Assembly: GCA_030645955.1 (NCBI GenBank)
Contig: JAUSMR010000217.1
Span: 1-64,000 of the forward strand
DNA: 64,000 nt
Reading direction: 5' to 3'
From: Gallionella sp.
GTDB lineage: Bacteria > Pseudomonadota > Gammaproteobacteria > Burkholderiales > Gallionellaceae
Shown piece by piece: positions 23,721 to 31,627 of this stretch. Position 1 is the stretch's first letter. Each line of letters opens with the position of its first letter. The translations under genes were made by a program, and so were the position numbers. The notes below the pieces were generated by a model. It saw only the letters and a list, made by a program, of their open reading frames with translations, searched no databases and was not told the origin of the DNA.

Positions 23721-25061
23721 ATGAAAAAGGAAAATTTTACAGCCGACAGAATTGCCGGATTTCAGTGCGCGCCAGGTAAGCAGCAAACAATCCATTGGGA
23801 TGGGAAAACGCCGGGGCTGGGCCTGCGCGTTACCGCCGCCGGTGCAAAGTCCTACATATTTGAATCGTCCTTGGGCAGCAACACCATCCGCATGACGATA
23901 GGAGATCCGCGCACTTGGAAAATAGCAGACGCGCAAATCGAAGCCCGCCGCCTTAAGGCGATGACCGATCAAGGCATCGACCCGCGCGAAGTGAAGGCAG
24001 CCGCCCTGAAGGCCAAGGAAGCGGAAGCCGCCGCCCTAATAGCCAAGGAAGCCCGCGAATCGGCAACTGTTGCCGAAGCATGGCAAGACTATATTGCTGA
24101 ACGTAGCGCAGCAATGAAAGAAGGCAAGCCAGTATGGGGCGAGAAACACAAAGGGCACCATGCGTATTTTGCACAAGCTGGCGGTGTGAAGCGCACCCGT
24201 GGCCGCCGCCCTAACGAACCTGAAACAACACGCCCGGGCGTGCTGGTGCCTTTGATGTCAATGCGACTTATTGAGCTTGACAAAGATGCTATTGAAGCAT
24301 GGCTTGAAAAAGAAACAGCGCAAGCTCCAACGACTGCCGCTCAAGCTTTCCGCGCCCTGCGTGCCTTTATGACATGGTGCGCCAAACAAGACAAATACTG
24401 CGATGCCGTTCATTCCAAAGCCTGTTATTCCGATGACGTAAAAAACAAAGTGCCAACACCACAAGTCAAGGAAAACGACTGCATGAGGCGGGCGCAAATC
24501 CGCCCATGGTTTGAAGCAGTACAACGAATCGGCAACCCCGTTATCTCTGCCTATCTGCAAAGCCTGTTATTAACTGGTGCACGTCGCAACGAACTGGCCG
24601 CGTTACGCTGGTGTGATGTAGATTTTCAGTGGAAGAGCCTTACCATACGCGACAAGGTGGAAGGCGAACGCACCATTCCGCTAACGCCCTATGTGGAACA
24701 TTTAATTTTCGCCTTGCCGCGTCGCAATGGATTTGTTTTTAGTAGCCCCGCTGCCGCATCCGGGAGGCTTGAGGAGCCGCGCAATCCACACAATAAGGCA
24801 TTAGCCGCCGCAGGACTTCCGGCGCTTTCCCTACACGGGTTGCGCCGTTCCTTTGGAACTTTGTCGGAGTGGGTGGAAGTGCCCGCCGGGATAGTTGCAC
24901 AGATTATGGGGCACAAGCCCAGCGCGATTGCCGAAAAACACTATATTCAGCGCGAACTAGACTTGCTGCATATTTGGCACGTCAAAATTGAAGCATGGGT
25001 ATTGGAGCAGACTGGGATCGAGTTTGTGCCGGTGCAAGCAGGATTGCGCATGGTAGCGTAA
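23721..25061 (+). CDS. int: Tyrosine-type integrase
   Basis: A 446-residue site-specific recombinase of the P4/DUF4102 type. The N-terminus (~5-90) is the arm-binding domain with WDGKTPGLGLRVTAAGAKSYIF, the middle (~110-225) the core-binding domain, and the C-terminal catalytic domain has ARRNELAALRW (first Arg), HGLRRSF (His-x-x-Arg) and a terminal KHYIQRE tyrosine. It would catalyse excision and integration at the tRNA-Thr site immediately to its left. I start at the ATG at 23721; a TTG three codons earlier is open too. A TTGATA/TAGAAT pair with an 18-bp spacer lies at 23655-23684 and may be its promoter. Confidence 0.95.
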   Translation: MKKENFTADRIAGFQCAPGKQQTIHWDGKTPGLGLRVTAAGAKSYIFESSLGSNTIRMTIGDPRTWKIADAQIEARRLKAMTDQGIDPREVKAAALKAKEAEAAALIAKEARESATVAEAWQDYIAERSAAMKEGKPVWGEKHKGHHAYFAQAGGVKRTRGRRPNEPETTRPGVLVPLMSMRLIELDKDAIEAWLEKETAQAPTTAAQAFRALRAFMTWCAKQDKYCDAVHSKACYSDDVKNKVPTPQVKENDCMRRAQIRPWFEAVQRIGNPVISAYLQSLLLTGARRNELAALRWCDVDFQWKSLTIRDKVEGERTIPLTPYVEHLIFALPRRNGFVFSSPAAASGRLEEPRNPHNKALAAAGLPALSLHGLRRSFGTLSEWVEVPAGIVAQIMGHKPSAIAEKHYIQRELDLLHIWHVKIEAWVLEQTGIEFVPVQAGLRMVA

Positions 25062-25158
25062 AGTGTTTGTCACCTCTAGCCCGACGGGGCGAAAGGCCGG
25101 ACACCTTCACCGGCATGGTGTGGCTTCTATTTTGAGGAGGGATTAGAAGGAGCAGAAC

Positions 25159-25875
25159 ATGACTACCACGCAGCCTCAGCAAGAACCCGCCCCTTGGACA
25201 AGGCAACAAATGCGCGACCATTGGACGCTAACCAAACTACATTATTGGATTCCCCTACCGAAGTGGGAAGCAGACCAAGCTATTGACCTCATCGCCGGTG
25301 TAGTCCCACATCGGCCATCCACAGTGGCTCTTGAGATGTTGTACGGCGAGTGCATTCAACTGCCTCCCACAACAGAGAATGAATTTGTCGTGCTGAAGGT
25401 AGATACCATTAGAGAAAAACTTAGGATTGCTGCCCACGCTTACGGCAAGGAGGAGTTAAGCCCGGAAGAATGGCTATCATTTGCGGGGAGTTTGGGCATA
25501 GCTCCAAGCTGGCGGCAGCTCGGTATTGAAAGCGGCCTGTTAACTGATGGTCAACCAGAACCCGCCGCAAAGGTGAAGGCCGTAGAGCGCAGCATCACAA
25601 AGCAACAGGTTATCAACGCATTCGATGGTTTGCACTTTAAAGATCGCAACGGGTGGAATAACGCCCTGTCTGATGTGCCAAAATGGATTGAAACTTGCCG
25701 CATGGTGCCTGGGCGCAAGGGCGATAATTCAATGTCCGCAACATGGAGCCCTGTGCTAATAGCTGCCGCACTTCTCGACAAAGGTATTTCGATAAGAAAA
25801 CTGGATGCGGTATTTCTCAAGCTGCCTGAATGGGCTGATGAATGGCGCGAAAAATCCGCATCAGACCGAGATTAG
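25159..25875 (+). CDS. Conserved unknown protein of the integrative element
   Basis: A 238-residue soluble protein that I do not recognise with confidence. It is rich in Trp in the first 40 residues (WTRQQMRDHWTLTKLHYWIPLPKW) and ends in a mixed helical region (WADEWREKSASDRD). There are no signal peptides, membrane helices or catalytic motifs that I can see. A strong AAGGAG precedes the ATG. Its place directly after the integrase and before the HTH gene suggests regulation or maintenance of the element, but that is only position. Confidence 0.75.
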   Translation: MTTTQPQQEPAPWTRQQMRDHWTLTKLHYWIPLPKWEADQAIDLIAGVVPHRPSTVALEMLYGECIQLPPTTENEFVVLKVDTIREKLRIAAHAYGKEELSPEEWLSFAGSLGIAPSWRQLGIESGLLTDGQPEPAAKVKAVERSITKQQVINAFDGLHFKDRNGWNNALSDVPKWIETCRMVPGRKGDNSMSATWSPVLIAAALLDKGISIRKLDAVFLKLPEWADEWREKSASDRD

Positions 25876-25976
25876 ATACCGCCCCACCATACCGGACGCA
25901 TACCGGACACCTACCCGCGAAGCCGCATAAAGCCAAGCGTTAGTATACCGCCGCATGAGGAATAAAAGAGCGGTAT
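25875..25976. promoter_or_regulatory. ATACCG repeat cluster, probable operator or iteron
   Basis: ATACCG occurs at 25876, 25889, 25900 and 25945, with ATACCGGAC repeated 11 bp apart at 25889-25897 and 25900-25908. ATACCGC (25945-25951) is also the reverse complement of GCGGTAT (25970-25976). The cluster lies just before the small HTH protein gene, as expected for an autoregulatory site or a replication iteron. Confidence 0.5.
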
Positions 25977-26026
25977 GAAATAACGATCCATCTTAAACAT
26001 GCCGAAAGGCAGAAAGGTGGCTCAAC

Positions 26027-26287
26027 ATGGAAACATTCGTTAATCAACCAACCGCATTACTCGCACCACCACCCGCGCACAACTCCCAAGCCTTCCCCCC
26101 GCTGGAGCATGTCACACGCCCCACCGCCACTACCGAGGAAGCAGCGTACTACCTGAACCGCCAGCCACAAACTTTGCGCGCATGGGCTTGCCTTGAAAAC
26201 GGCCCCATTCGCCCGGTGCGAATCAATGGCCGACTTGCTTGGCCTATTACTGAACTCAGGCAACTGTTGTGCGGGGTGGCAAAATGA
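26027..26287 (+). CDS. Small helix-turn-helix protein, excisionase/AlpA-like
   Basis: An 86-residue protein. The C-terminal two thirds resemble a MerR-like winged helix of the AlpA/excisionase type: TTEEAAYYLNRQPQTLRAWA, then GPIRPVRINGRLAWPITEL, which ends in the usual wing and the ITELRQLL helix. Such proteins control excision or early transcription of integrative elements. AAAGGTGG lies before the ATG. Its stop codon overlaps the next start (ATGA), so the downstream genes are probably translated in a coupled series. Confidence 0.82.
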   Translation: METFVNQPTALLAPPPAHNSQAFPPLEHVTRPTATTEEAAYYLNRQPQTLRAWACLENGPIRPVRINGRLAWPITELRQLLCGVAK

Positions 26288-26622
26288 ACAGCCTAATCCA
26301 CGATCCAAATGAATTTTTAAATCTTATCTGCAAAGCAACAGGCGTAAGGTTTATCGGTCCGACTGACCGTGCATGCGTAATCACACGCAGCCCTGCCAAT
26401 TATGGCCGTATTAGCACTGTCACCATCGAGTGGGAGGGCTCCCCGCCACCTCTCACCATTTACCACCCATTCGGCGGCATGCCGATTGTAAACAGCAAGC
26501 AGCTTAGTGCCCGATGCTGGGTGAATGCCGTTACCCTCATCAACCGCTTTCTAGACGCACACCCAGCTAATGATGACGGCTCGCCAGTGTGGATTGGTAC
26601 TCGACATAAGGACAGGCCATGA
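26284..26622 (+). CDS. Small unknown protein of the element
   Basis: A 112-residue protein, not recognised. It starts at the ATG that overlaps the stop of the HTH gene (ATGA) and its own stop overlaps the start of the primase-polymerase gene in the same way, so it sits in a tightly coupled operon. Composition is that of a small globular protein (SPANYGRISTVTIEWEGSP, LINRFLDAHPANDD). No motifs are visible. Confidence 0.7.
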   Translation: MNSLIHDPNEFLNLICKATGVRFIGPTDRACVITRSPANYGRISTVTIEWEGSPPPLTIYHPFGGMPIVNSKQLSARCWVNAVTLINRFLDAHPANDDGSPVWIGTRHKDRP

Positions 26623-27149
26623 TTTCACAACCAAAACCACTCGCGCCGATTTTCGAGAACTTCCCGCCCATCCTGACCGCCCAGCCAAGCTGGGTGATGT
26701 GGAGCTATGCCATAAAAGAAGGAAAGTGGACAAAGGTTCCCAAGCAACCCGGTGGCTATAACGCGAGCTCAACCAACCCAGCTACATGGAGCACTTTTGA
26801 TAGTGTACGCATCGCCTATCAGCGCGGCGGCTTCGATGGAGTGGGAATCGCGCTAACTGGGCAGCCGCTTGAAAATGGCTTCTATATCATTGGCCTAGAC
26901 TTCGATGATTGCTTAACTGGTGGCGTGCTGGATAATGATTCACAAAAAGCCGTTGAGCAACTAGACACCTACTGGGAAATTAGCCCCAGCAGCGAAGGCA
27001 TCCGTCTATTTCTACTACACAACAAACCCATTATGGCCTGCAAAATAAATGTAGCTGGCAAATCGCGTGAGATTTATTCCAGCGGTCGCTATCTGACCGT
27101 GACCGGCCATATCATCGGGCGGGTAAAGGCGGTGCGTCATGTTGCTTGA
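26619..27149 (+). CDS. Primase-polymerase catalytic domain (PrimPol-like)
   Basis: A 176-residue protein resembling the N-terminal catalytic domain of primase-polymerases from phages and plasmids (NrS-1 polymerase type). Supporting motifs are KVPKQPGGYNASSTNPATW, GIALTG, the acidic GLDFDDC that would bind metals, SPSSEGIRLF and the EIYSSGRYLTVTG stretch near the end. The helical-bundle part usual in these enzymes is missing here but appears at the start of the next gene, which overlaps by 11 bp in another frame. It would prime replication of the excised element. Confidence 0.75.
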   Translation: MISQPKPLAPIFENFPPILTAQPSWVMWSYAIKEGKWTKVPKQPGGYNASSTNPATWSTFDSVRIAYQRGGFDGVGIALTGQPLENGFYIIGLDFDDCLTGGVLDNDSQKAVEQLDTYWEISPSSEGIRLFLLHNKPIMACKINVAGKSREIYSSGRYLTVTGHIIGRVKAVRHVA

Positions 27150-28746
27150 AGCCATCCTTAAAGACTTGCAGCTCACTCACAAGAGCAAGCCCGTTGCATC
27201 CGGCAGTGGCTATGGCGTGCAGGAAGCAGGCATGGCCAAGCTTGACCAATTAGAGAAGGCGGTGCGTAATCATTATCAGTCTTTCCTTGGTTTTGCGTGG
27301 TTCGGTGAAGACAACTGGGTTGATATAGGCGGCGATAAACACGCAAAACGAGTACGCCTGGACAGTGGCGATAATTCTGATTTTGGAAATGACACGTCAG
27401 AGGCTGACTACGCCTTGGCATGCGACTTGTTGCAAGATGGGTTCAATCCGGGTGACGTTGAGATCATCATGCGCGCCACGCGCTACCGTGCAAAATTCGA
27501 TGAAATGCGCGGTTCCACTACTTACCTCGCACGCACCCTAAACAACGCAATGACAAGCGTAGCGCAGGGCATCAGTACACCGCCCACAGAGCAACCGGCA
27601 TTTTCCCTTGAGCAAGGGCGCATCCGCATCCCTACAACGCCTCCAGCGCCGCGTAATTACGTCTGGCAAGGTCGTATAGTTGCCGGTCATGCCTATGCCC
27701 TTGGCGGCTTCGGTGGCGTGTCCAAATCGCAGGCCGCTTTGCAGTTGGCAGCCTCAGTTGCACTTGGTATTCCGTTTGGAGGCGTCACCACGAAAAAAGG
27801 CAGTGCGTTGCTCATCTTCGGCGAGGATGATGCCAGCGAAATAACCCGCCGGATCGGTGCATACGCCGCGCATGAAAATCTATCCGCCAGCCAACGCAGC
27901 GAACTGGAAAAAAACATCCGTGCGCTTTGCATGGTCGGGGAAGAAACCCGGCTGACTGCAACGAGAGGCGGCACACTCGAAAGCACCGCATTTTCAGGTG
28001 AAATTATTACCGCCACTGCTGAATTGGTCGAACAAAGTGGCGAGCAAATACGCCTGATTGTGCTCGATCATGCCGGATTGTTTCATGGGGGCGATTTCAA
28101 CGCCCGCGAAGATGTCAGCCTGACCATGCGCATCGTCAATCATATCGCGCATGTTACCGGCGCGGCCGTACTCTTGTTGGCGCACAGCCCGAAGGCAGCA
28201 GGCGTGTCTGAAACATCGGATGCCTCTGCCATTGCAGGCAGTACAGCATTTGTCGATCAGACTCGCGGTGCCTTGATCTTGGCAACAATGCGCCCAAAGG
28301 AAGCAAAGGCATTGGGTATCCCGGATGACATGCGCCAGCAATACGTTTCACTTGCGATTGTGAAGAACAACTATGGCATAACCGGTGAAGTCTCATGGTT
28401 CACCCGCACCAGCCCGCCGGGTTGGGAAGTGGGCGTTTTAGTTCCTGTCGCTTTACATCCACCTGTTAAAAGCGCAACACCTAATGCCGCAGTGGCTGAT
28501 CGTGTAAAGCAGTTCATCGCTGACCATCCCGGCCAATACTCAAAAACCTCGTTGAGGGAAAAACGCAGCGGCAAGTCCGGCGAGCTCAAGGCCAGCAAAC
28601 CCGAGGTGGCGGCAGCAATCGAAGACCTGCTTGCAACGGGTGAGTTGCTCACACGCGAACCCACACCAGATGAACGCAAAAAATTTGACTTGTCGCAGCA
28701 AGCAAAAGCCGTGCTGGCTGTTTACATCAAAGGTGAACTGAGATGA
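27139..28746 (+). CDS. RepA-like replicative helicase (AAA ATPase) with PrimPol helical region
   Basis: A 535-residue protein. Residues ~80-155 (SEADYALACDLLQDG, FDEMRGSTTYLARTLNNAM) look like the helical domain that follows PrimPol catalytic domains. Residues ~175-400 are a RecA-fold ATPase of the RSF1010 RepA/AAA_25 type: Walker A GGFGGVSKSQ, GEDD after the second strand, Walker B IRLIVLDHAGLF, and a LLLAHSPK sensor. The last ~90 residues look like a winged helix. It would unwind the element's DNA together with the overlapping primase. Confidence 0.82.
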   Translation: MLLEAILKDLQLTHKSKPVASGSGYGVQEAGMAKLDQLEKAVRNHYQSFLGFAWFGEDNWVDIGGDKHAKRVRLDSGDNSDFGNDTSEADYALACDLLQDGFNPGDVEIIMRATRYRAKFDEMRGSTTYLARTLNNAMTSVAQGISTPPTEQPAFSLEQGRIRIPTTPPAPRNYVWQGRIVAGHAYALGGFGGVSKSQAALQLAASVALGIPFGGVTTKKGSALLIFGEDDASEITRRIGAYAAHENLSASQRSELEKNIRALCMVGEETRLTATRGGTLESTAFSGEIITATAELVEQSGEQIRLIVLDHAGLFHGGDFNAREDVSLTMRIVNHIAHVTGAAVLLLAHSPKAAGVSETSDASAIAGSTAFVDQTRGALILATMRPKEAKALGIPDDMRQQYVSLAIVKNNYGITGEVSWFTRTSPPGWEVGVLVPVALHPPVKSATPNAAVADRVKQFIADHPGQYSKTSLREKRSGKSGELKASKPEVAAAIEDLLATGELLTREPTPDERKKFDLSQQAKAVLAVYIKGELR

Positions 28747-29066
28747 AAAATTCAATTCATGCCGCCTTTTTTAAGCCGCCTTTTCAGGGCGGCATGGTCA
28801 CATCAGGGCGGCTTCTATCCCGCGCCAGCGCTTGCGTTAAGCCGCCTTTTTCAAGAAGCCCTGAAAATGATGGTAAAAAAGGCTGCTTAAACCCGCATGG
28901 ATATTGGCTTCACGCCGCTCTGCCAAACACAACGTCCTTACGGACGTATCCGCCTTTAGGGCGGCATACCGTCCTGACGTTAAGGATAAGAAAGTGTGTA
29001 AACCAAAATAATAATTTTGGGGCGGCTAGCTCACATCACCACTGGCATCAATGTGGACACCCCTAA
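28743..29066 (+). CDS. Doubtful open reading frame across a hairpin-rich segment
   Basis: A 107-codon frame whose start overlaps the helicase stop (ATGA). The predicted peptide is irregular (many Pro, Ser, His; KPPFQGG, CVKPPFSRSP) and is built on GCCGCC/GGCGGC hairpins, so its sequence follows the DNA structure rather than a protein fold. I rate it as probably not a real protein; it is listed because the coupled start could give low-level translation. Confidence 0.25.
   Translation: MKNSIHAAFFKPPFQGGMVTSGRLLSRASACVKPPFSRSPENDGKKGCLNPHGYWLHAALPNTTSLRTYPPLGRHTVLTLRIRKCVNQNNNFGAASSHHHWHQCGHP
28755..29030 (+). other. Hairpin-rich segment downstream of the helicase gene, candidate replication origin
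   Basis: A dense run of inverted repeats: GCCGCC/GGCGGC at 28775-28793, TAAGCCGCCTTTTT at 28838-28851 against AAAAAAGGCTGCTTA at 28876-28890 (one mismatch), CGTCC-TTA-GGACG at 28933-28946, and CCGCC-TTTA-GGGCGG at 28950-28964. Serial hairpins next to a primase and helicase are typical of single-strand initiation sites and origins in RSF1010-like and P4-like elements. The function here is inferred. Confidence 0.45.
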
Positions 29067-29081
29067 TGCGAAAGGAATGCA

Positions 29082-29408
29082 ATGCGCGCTTATATAGCCG
29101 ATTGGCAAAATGATCTCAAGGCGCAACGTAAAGTGGCTATACAGCCGCAGCCGGTGGCCGATCCTGATACACCACTCACGCCGCTGGTGCAGCGGCTGAA
29201 AAAATTTATCGACGGCCTGCCCGCAGAGCTGCGCACCCAGCCCCAGTCACTGGAATTCTTTCGTCAGGGGTTACGCGGGCGTCAAGGAGGAAAAGCTCAT
29301 GCCGGTGAGCTTGGCGAATGCCTTCGCAAGGCGGGCTACACGAGGAAGCGTGGCTGGTCAGTGTCGGAGAATGGCTTTCGTGCGCTCTGGTACCCGCCGC
29401 CGTCATAG
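29082..29408 (+). CDS. Small basic unknown protein of the element
   Basis: A 108-residue basic protein, not recognised by name. The second half (QSLEFFRQGLRGRQGG, AGELGECLRKAGYTRKRGWS, ALWYPP) looks like a winged-helix DNA-binding unit of the kind often found near replication genes of integrative elements. AAAGG lies 7 nt before the ATG. It ends convergently with the first secreted-protein gene, 27 bp away. Confidence 0.65.
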   Translation: MRAYIADWQNDLKAQRKVAIQPQPVADPDTPLTPLVQRLKKFIDGLPAELRTQPQSLEFFRQGLRGRQGGKAHAGELGECLRKAGYTRKRGWSVSENGFRALWYPPPS

Positions 29409-29435
29409 TGAAACTGTCAGGAGTCTACCTTTGTT

Positions 29436-29897
29436 TCAACGAAAAATATTGTGCCCAGGATACCGACGCATCAAGTCTGCCACTTCTACAAGGTACCGCT
29501 GATACCCCCCAAATTGCTCGATAAGGCTGTAAATCACAGTTTGGAGTTCTTTTGACTTGCATCCTCCATATTGGGTCGTCACTTCATCCGCCTCATTAAT
29601 AGCTAATTGGCGGAGTTTTTCAGGCGTAGCGCCCATTACCTTGGCAGTATTTTCTAGGACAGAATTAGATGAGCGCCCACCAATTTGACTAAGGACGAAG
29701 TTCGTCTGGTTTAGATATAAGGGGATCGATTCTCCTTTACATTTCCGATTGAAATAATCGAGTCCTATGGCGAGTTTTACAGTAGCAGCAGAAATTTTTC
29801 CGAACTCAAAGCTATCCACCGTCTGGGCATCTCCCGCGTTCGCAATGCTGCTCACAACAGCCAGCAAAAACACAACCATCAATTTTATTGAGCGCAT
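29436..29897 (-). CDS. Secreted protein of unknown function 1
   Basis: A 153-residue protein with a clear Sec signal peptide (MRSIKLMVVFLLAVVSSIANA, cleavage after ANA). The mature part is ~130 residues, mixed alpha, with two cysteines (RKCKGES and YGGCKSK) that could form a disulfide. I recognise no family. It is read leftwards, against the integrase/replication operon, and follows a second secreted protein gene whose N-terminus and translation start region look alike. As cargo of a mobile element it might act on the envelope or on other cells; nothing in the sequence shows which. Confidence 0.75.
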   Translation of the reverse strand: MRSIKLMVVFLLAVVSSIANAGDAQTVDSFEFGKISAATVKLAIGLDYFNRKCKGESIPLYLNQTNFVLSQIGGRSSNSVLENTAKVMGATPEKLRQLAINEADEVTTQYGGCKSKELQTVIYSLIEQFGGYQRYLVEVADLMRRYPGHNIFR

Positions 29898-29927
29898 CGC
29901 ATCACCTAGTATCGTAATTTTTACGGA

Positions 29928-30332
29928 TTAATCCAATGAACATTCACCATATTTGCGCGACCATAAACCCGCAGAGGCGCACGCTTCTCCGCAAATTTCC
30001 TGCGGCGACTTGGATTCATTATTAGGTGGCATAGCCGAGACATTGCGGCATTTTTTTGGGGTTGCCTTATGGCGGCAAGCTGCTGAAACCCGGTTTGCTT
30101 GAATTGGGGTCTGCTGCACATTTTTGCTGTTTTCTAAAACACAGTTGCTGTGCGCTGTTATGTCGTAGCTATATTTTGGGTAAACAGGCACCGACTTATA
30201 CCCAATAAGATCGTCATGTCTTCCTGCCGCCACTGCGTCCAAAAACTTATCGTATTCACCAGCCAAAGCCTGCACAGGCCACGTAAAGCCCAAAGCTAGC
30301 AAGAGCACAACAATCAATTTCATTAAGCGCAT
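29928..30332 (-). CDS. Secreted cysteine-rich protein of unknown function 2
   Basis: A 134-residue exported protein: signal peptide ~1-25 (MRLMKLIVVLLLALGFTWPV, cleavage near LAG). The mature part has six cysteines (SNCVLEN, AACRHKA, KKCRNV, EICGEACAS, GECSLD), probably three disulfides, and an SYDITAHSNC segment. Not recognised. The start region and leader resemble those of the neighbouring secreted protein (both begin around ATGCGCT/ATGCGCTCA after AGG-TGATG-like sites), so the pair may have been acquired or duplicated together. AGGGA is 7 nt before the ATG at 30332. Confidence 0.72.
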   Translation of the reverse strand: MRLMKLIVVLLLALGFTWPVQALAGEYDKFLDAVAAGRHDDLIGYKSVPVYPKYSYDITAHSNCVLENSKNVQQTPIQANRVSAACRHKATPKKCRNVSAMPPNNESKSPQEICGEACASAGLWSRKYGECSLD

Positions 30333-30551
30333 CACATCATCCCTGCGTTGTATACAACTTCGCCCATCACAAAAGCAGCAACAGAAAAGCTGCCGAAATT
30401 TTTAAAGTGTGAAGTCAGTTTACACGGTGTTAGAACAGCCCGCGAGTTGCGTGTGCAAGGCCAATGGGCACACCCCTTGCGATGAGCATGGGCCCATGGG
30501 TGGGGTCAGGTTTACGCGCCGCCTTTAGTACTTAACTTACTAGAGGCAACC
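30333..30551. other. Divergent intergenic region of the element
   Basis: A 219-bp gap between the secreted-protein genes and radC. It contains an imperfect GCAAGG/CCTTGC inverted repeat near 30457-30482 and a perfect 12-bp palindrome CATGGGCCCATG at 30487-30498, possible binding sites for a regulator of the two divergent transcripts. I see no gene. Confidence 0.5.
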
Positions 30552-31121
30552 ATGAACCACTCAACCGGGGATGCGTCCTATCAAAGTCTTTCGGATACCG
30601 AACTGCTCGGCAAACTTGTCGGAGTCCGGCAAGCCAAAAAACTCTATCAGGGATCGCTGGCCTCGGTGTTCACCTCCGGGCATGATGCCCCCTTAGTGGC
30701 GCGGGAACTGGTTAAGCGCTGGCTGTGCGAGGAAATCAAACAGGGGGACGCATTAAACTCACCGGCTGCCGTGCGTGACTATCTCAAGCTGCATTTTGCC
30801 GGGCGCCAATACGAAAGCTTCGTTGCGCTGTTCCTCGATGCACAGCATCGCGTGATAGATGCCGAAGAATTGTTCCGGGGCACGTTGTCGCAAACATCGG
30901 TCTATCCGCGCGAAGTCGTCAAAGCTGCCCTGCACCACAACGCCGCCGCAGTCATATTCGCGCACAACCACCCCTCAGGCGTGCCCGAACCTAGCCAGTC
31001 GGACCGGATGCTAACAGACGCATTAAAACAGGCCCTAGCGCTGGTAGATGTTCGCGTGCTGGATCACTTCATCGTTGCGGGGGTGGGGGTGCTGAGCTTC
31101 GCTGAAAAGGGGTTGCTGTGA
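30552..31121 (+). CDS. radC: RadC-family JAB-domain protein of the element
   Basis: A 189-residue RadC (MPN/JAB) protein, shorter than chromosomal RadC because the helix-hairpin-helix region is reduced. The JAB metal motif is complete: HxH in FAHNHPSG followed by the aspartate of SQSDRMLT. RadC homologues are very common on integrative elements and prophages; despite the name their activity is unsettled and they are not proven DNA-repair enzymes. GAGG lies 6 nt before the ATG. It is the last gene before the right attachment site. Confidence 0.9.
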   Translation: MNHSTGDASYQSLSDTELLGKLVGVRQAKKLYQGSLASVFTSGHDAPLVARELVKRWLCEEIKQGDALNSPAAVRDYLKLHFAGRQYESFVALFLDAQHRVIDAEELFRGTLSQTSVYPREVVKAALHHNAAAVIFAHNHPSGVPEPSQSDRMLTDALKQALALVDVRVLDHFIVAGVGVLSFAEKGLL

Positions 31122-31331
31122 CAGTGAAAGCGCGGGACAGTAGCCTGAGAGATTTAACCCGCGCAAGCGGGGCGATTTATTTGTGCTTAGTGCAACCTAA
31201 AAAACGGCGCGTCAGATTTTGATGTGTTCTGTGAGTAATGCAACACAGCCTGGAAAATCCTACACCGCCCCTACATGAGCACAAAACCAGTGGGCGAAAA
31301 AAAGCCTGCAACGCTGCAAGCCTTATGGTAT
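31122..31331. other. Right end of the integrative element, no gene
   Basis: A 210-bp stretch between radC and tRNA-Thr. It contains small palindromes and the terminator hairpin at 31297-31322, which reads for the tRNA. I see no coding potential. Confidence 0.6.
31297..31322 (-). terminator. Terminator downstream of tRNA-Thr
   Basis: GCCTGCA and TGCAAGC form a 7-bp stem with one mismatch and an ACGC loop; on the minus strand it is followed by seven T residues, 10 bp past the tRNA-Thr CCA end. It lies inside the integrative element, which therefore appears to supply the transcription stop for the tRNA gene it occupies. Confidence 0.75.
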
Positions 31332-31407
31332 TGGTGCCGCTTATCGGATTCGAACTGATGACCTACCGCTTACAAGGCGGTTGCTCTACCAACTGAGCTA
31401 AAGCGGC
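31332..31407 (-). tRNA. tRNA-Thr (anticodon UGU)
   Basis: A 76-nt cloverleaf with encoded CCA. Acceptor GCCGCTT pairs with AAGCGGC; D arm GCTC/GAGC; anticodon stem CCGCC/GGCGG-like with loop CTTGTAA, anticodon TGT; T arm with GTTCGAATC. It reads ACA codons. Its 3' 45 bases are duplicated at 23511-23555 as the left attachment site of the integrative element. Confidence 0.97.
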
Positions 31408-31448
31408 ATTACAAAACAACGGGGACTGCCAGAGACTCTTTTGCAAAC

Positions 31449-31524
31449 TGGTAGGTCGTGGCAGATTCGAACTGCCGACCAACGGATTAAAAGTCCGCTG
31501 CTCTACCGGCTGAGCTAACGACCC
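31449..31524 (-). tRNA. tRNA-Lys (anticodon UUU)
   Basis: A 76-nt cloverleaf with encoded CCA. Acceptor GGGTCGT pairs with ACGACCT (one G-U type end pair), the anticodon loop is CTTTTAA with anticodon TTT, and the T arm has GTTCGAATC. It lies 41 bp upstream of tRNA-Thr on the same strand and is probably co-transcribed with it. Confidence 0.97.
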
Positions 31525-31627
31525 TTCGCAAAGGAGCGCGAATTATACGGATTTAGCCCACCCTGTCAACGCAAAATGCCGCTTAACAAGGCATGCGCGC
31601 GATACGTGCGCGCTTCGACTGTGATCA

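Larger units (their letters stand above)
23511..31376. mobile_element. Integrative element inserted in tRNA-Thr
   Basis: A 7.8-kb element bounded by exact 45-bp direct repeats, one forming the 3' half of tRNA-Thr (31332-31376), the other a stranded copy (23511-23555) next to a tyrosine integrase gene. Its other genes are a conserved unknown, a small HTH protein, a primase-polymerase, a RepA-like helicase, small unknowns, two secreted proteins and RadC. There are no recognisable relaxase, conjugation, capsid or terminase genes, so it would depend on another element for transfer. Integration left the tRNA gene whole on the right side. Confidence 0.9.

Noticed and set aside
30552..31121. RadC as evidence of a DNA repair function of the element
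   Set aside because: RadC homologues are frequent passengers on mobile elements and the original repair phenotype was assigned to another gene, so no repair role is claimed.
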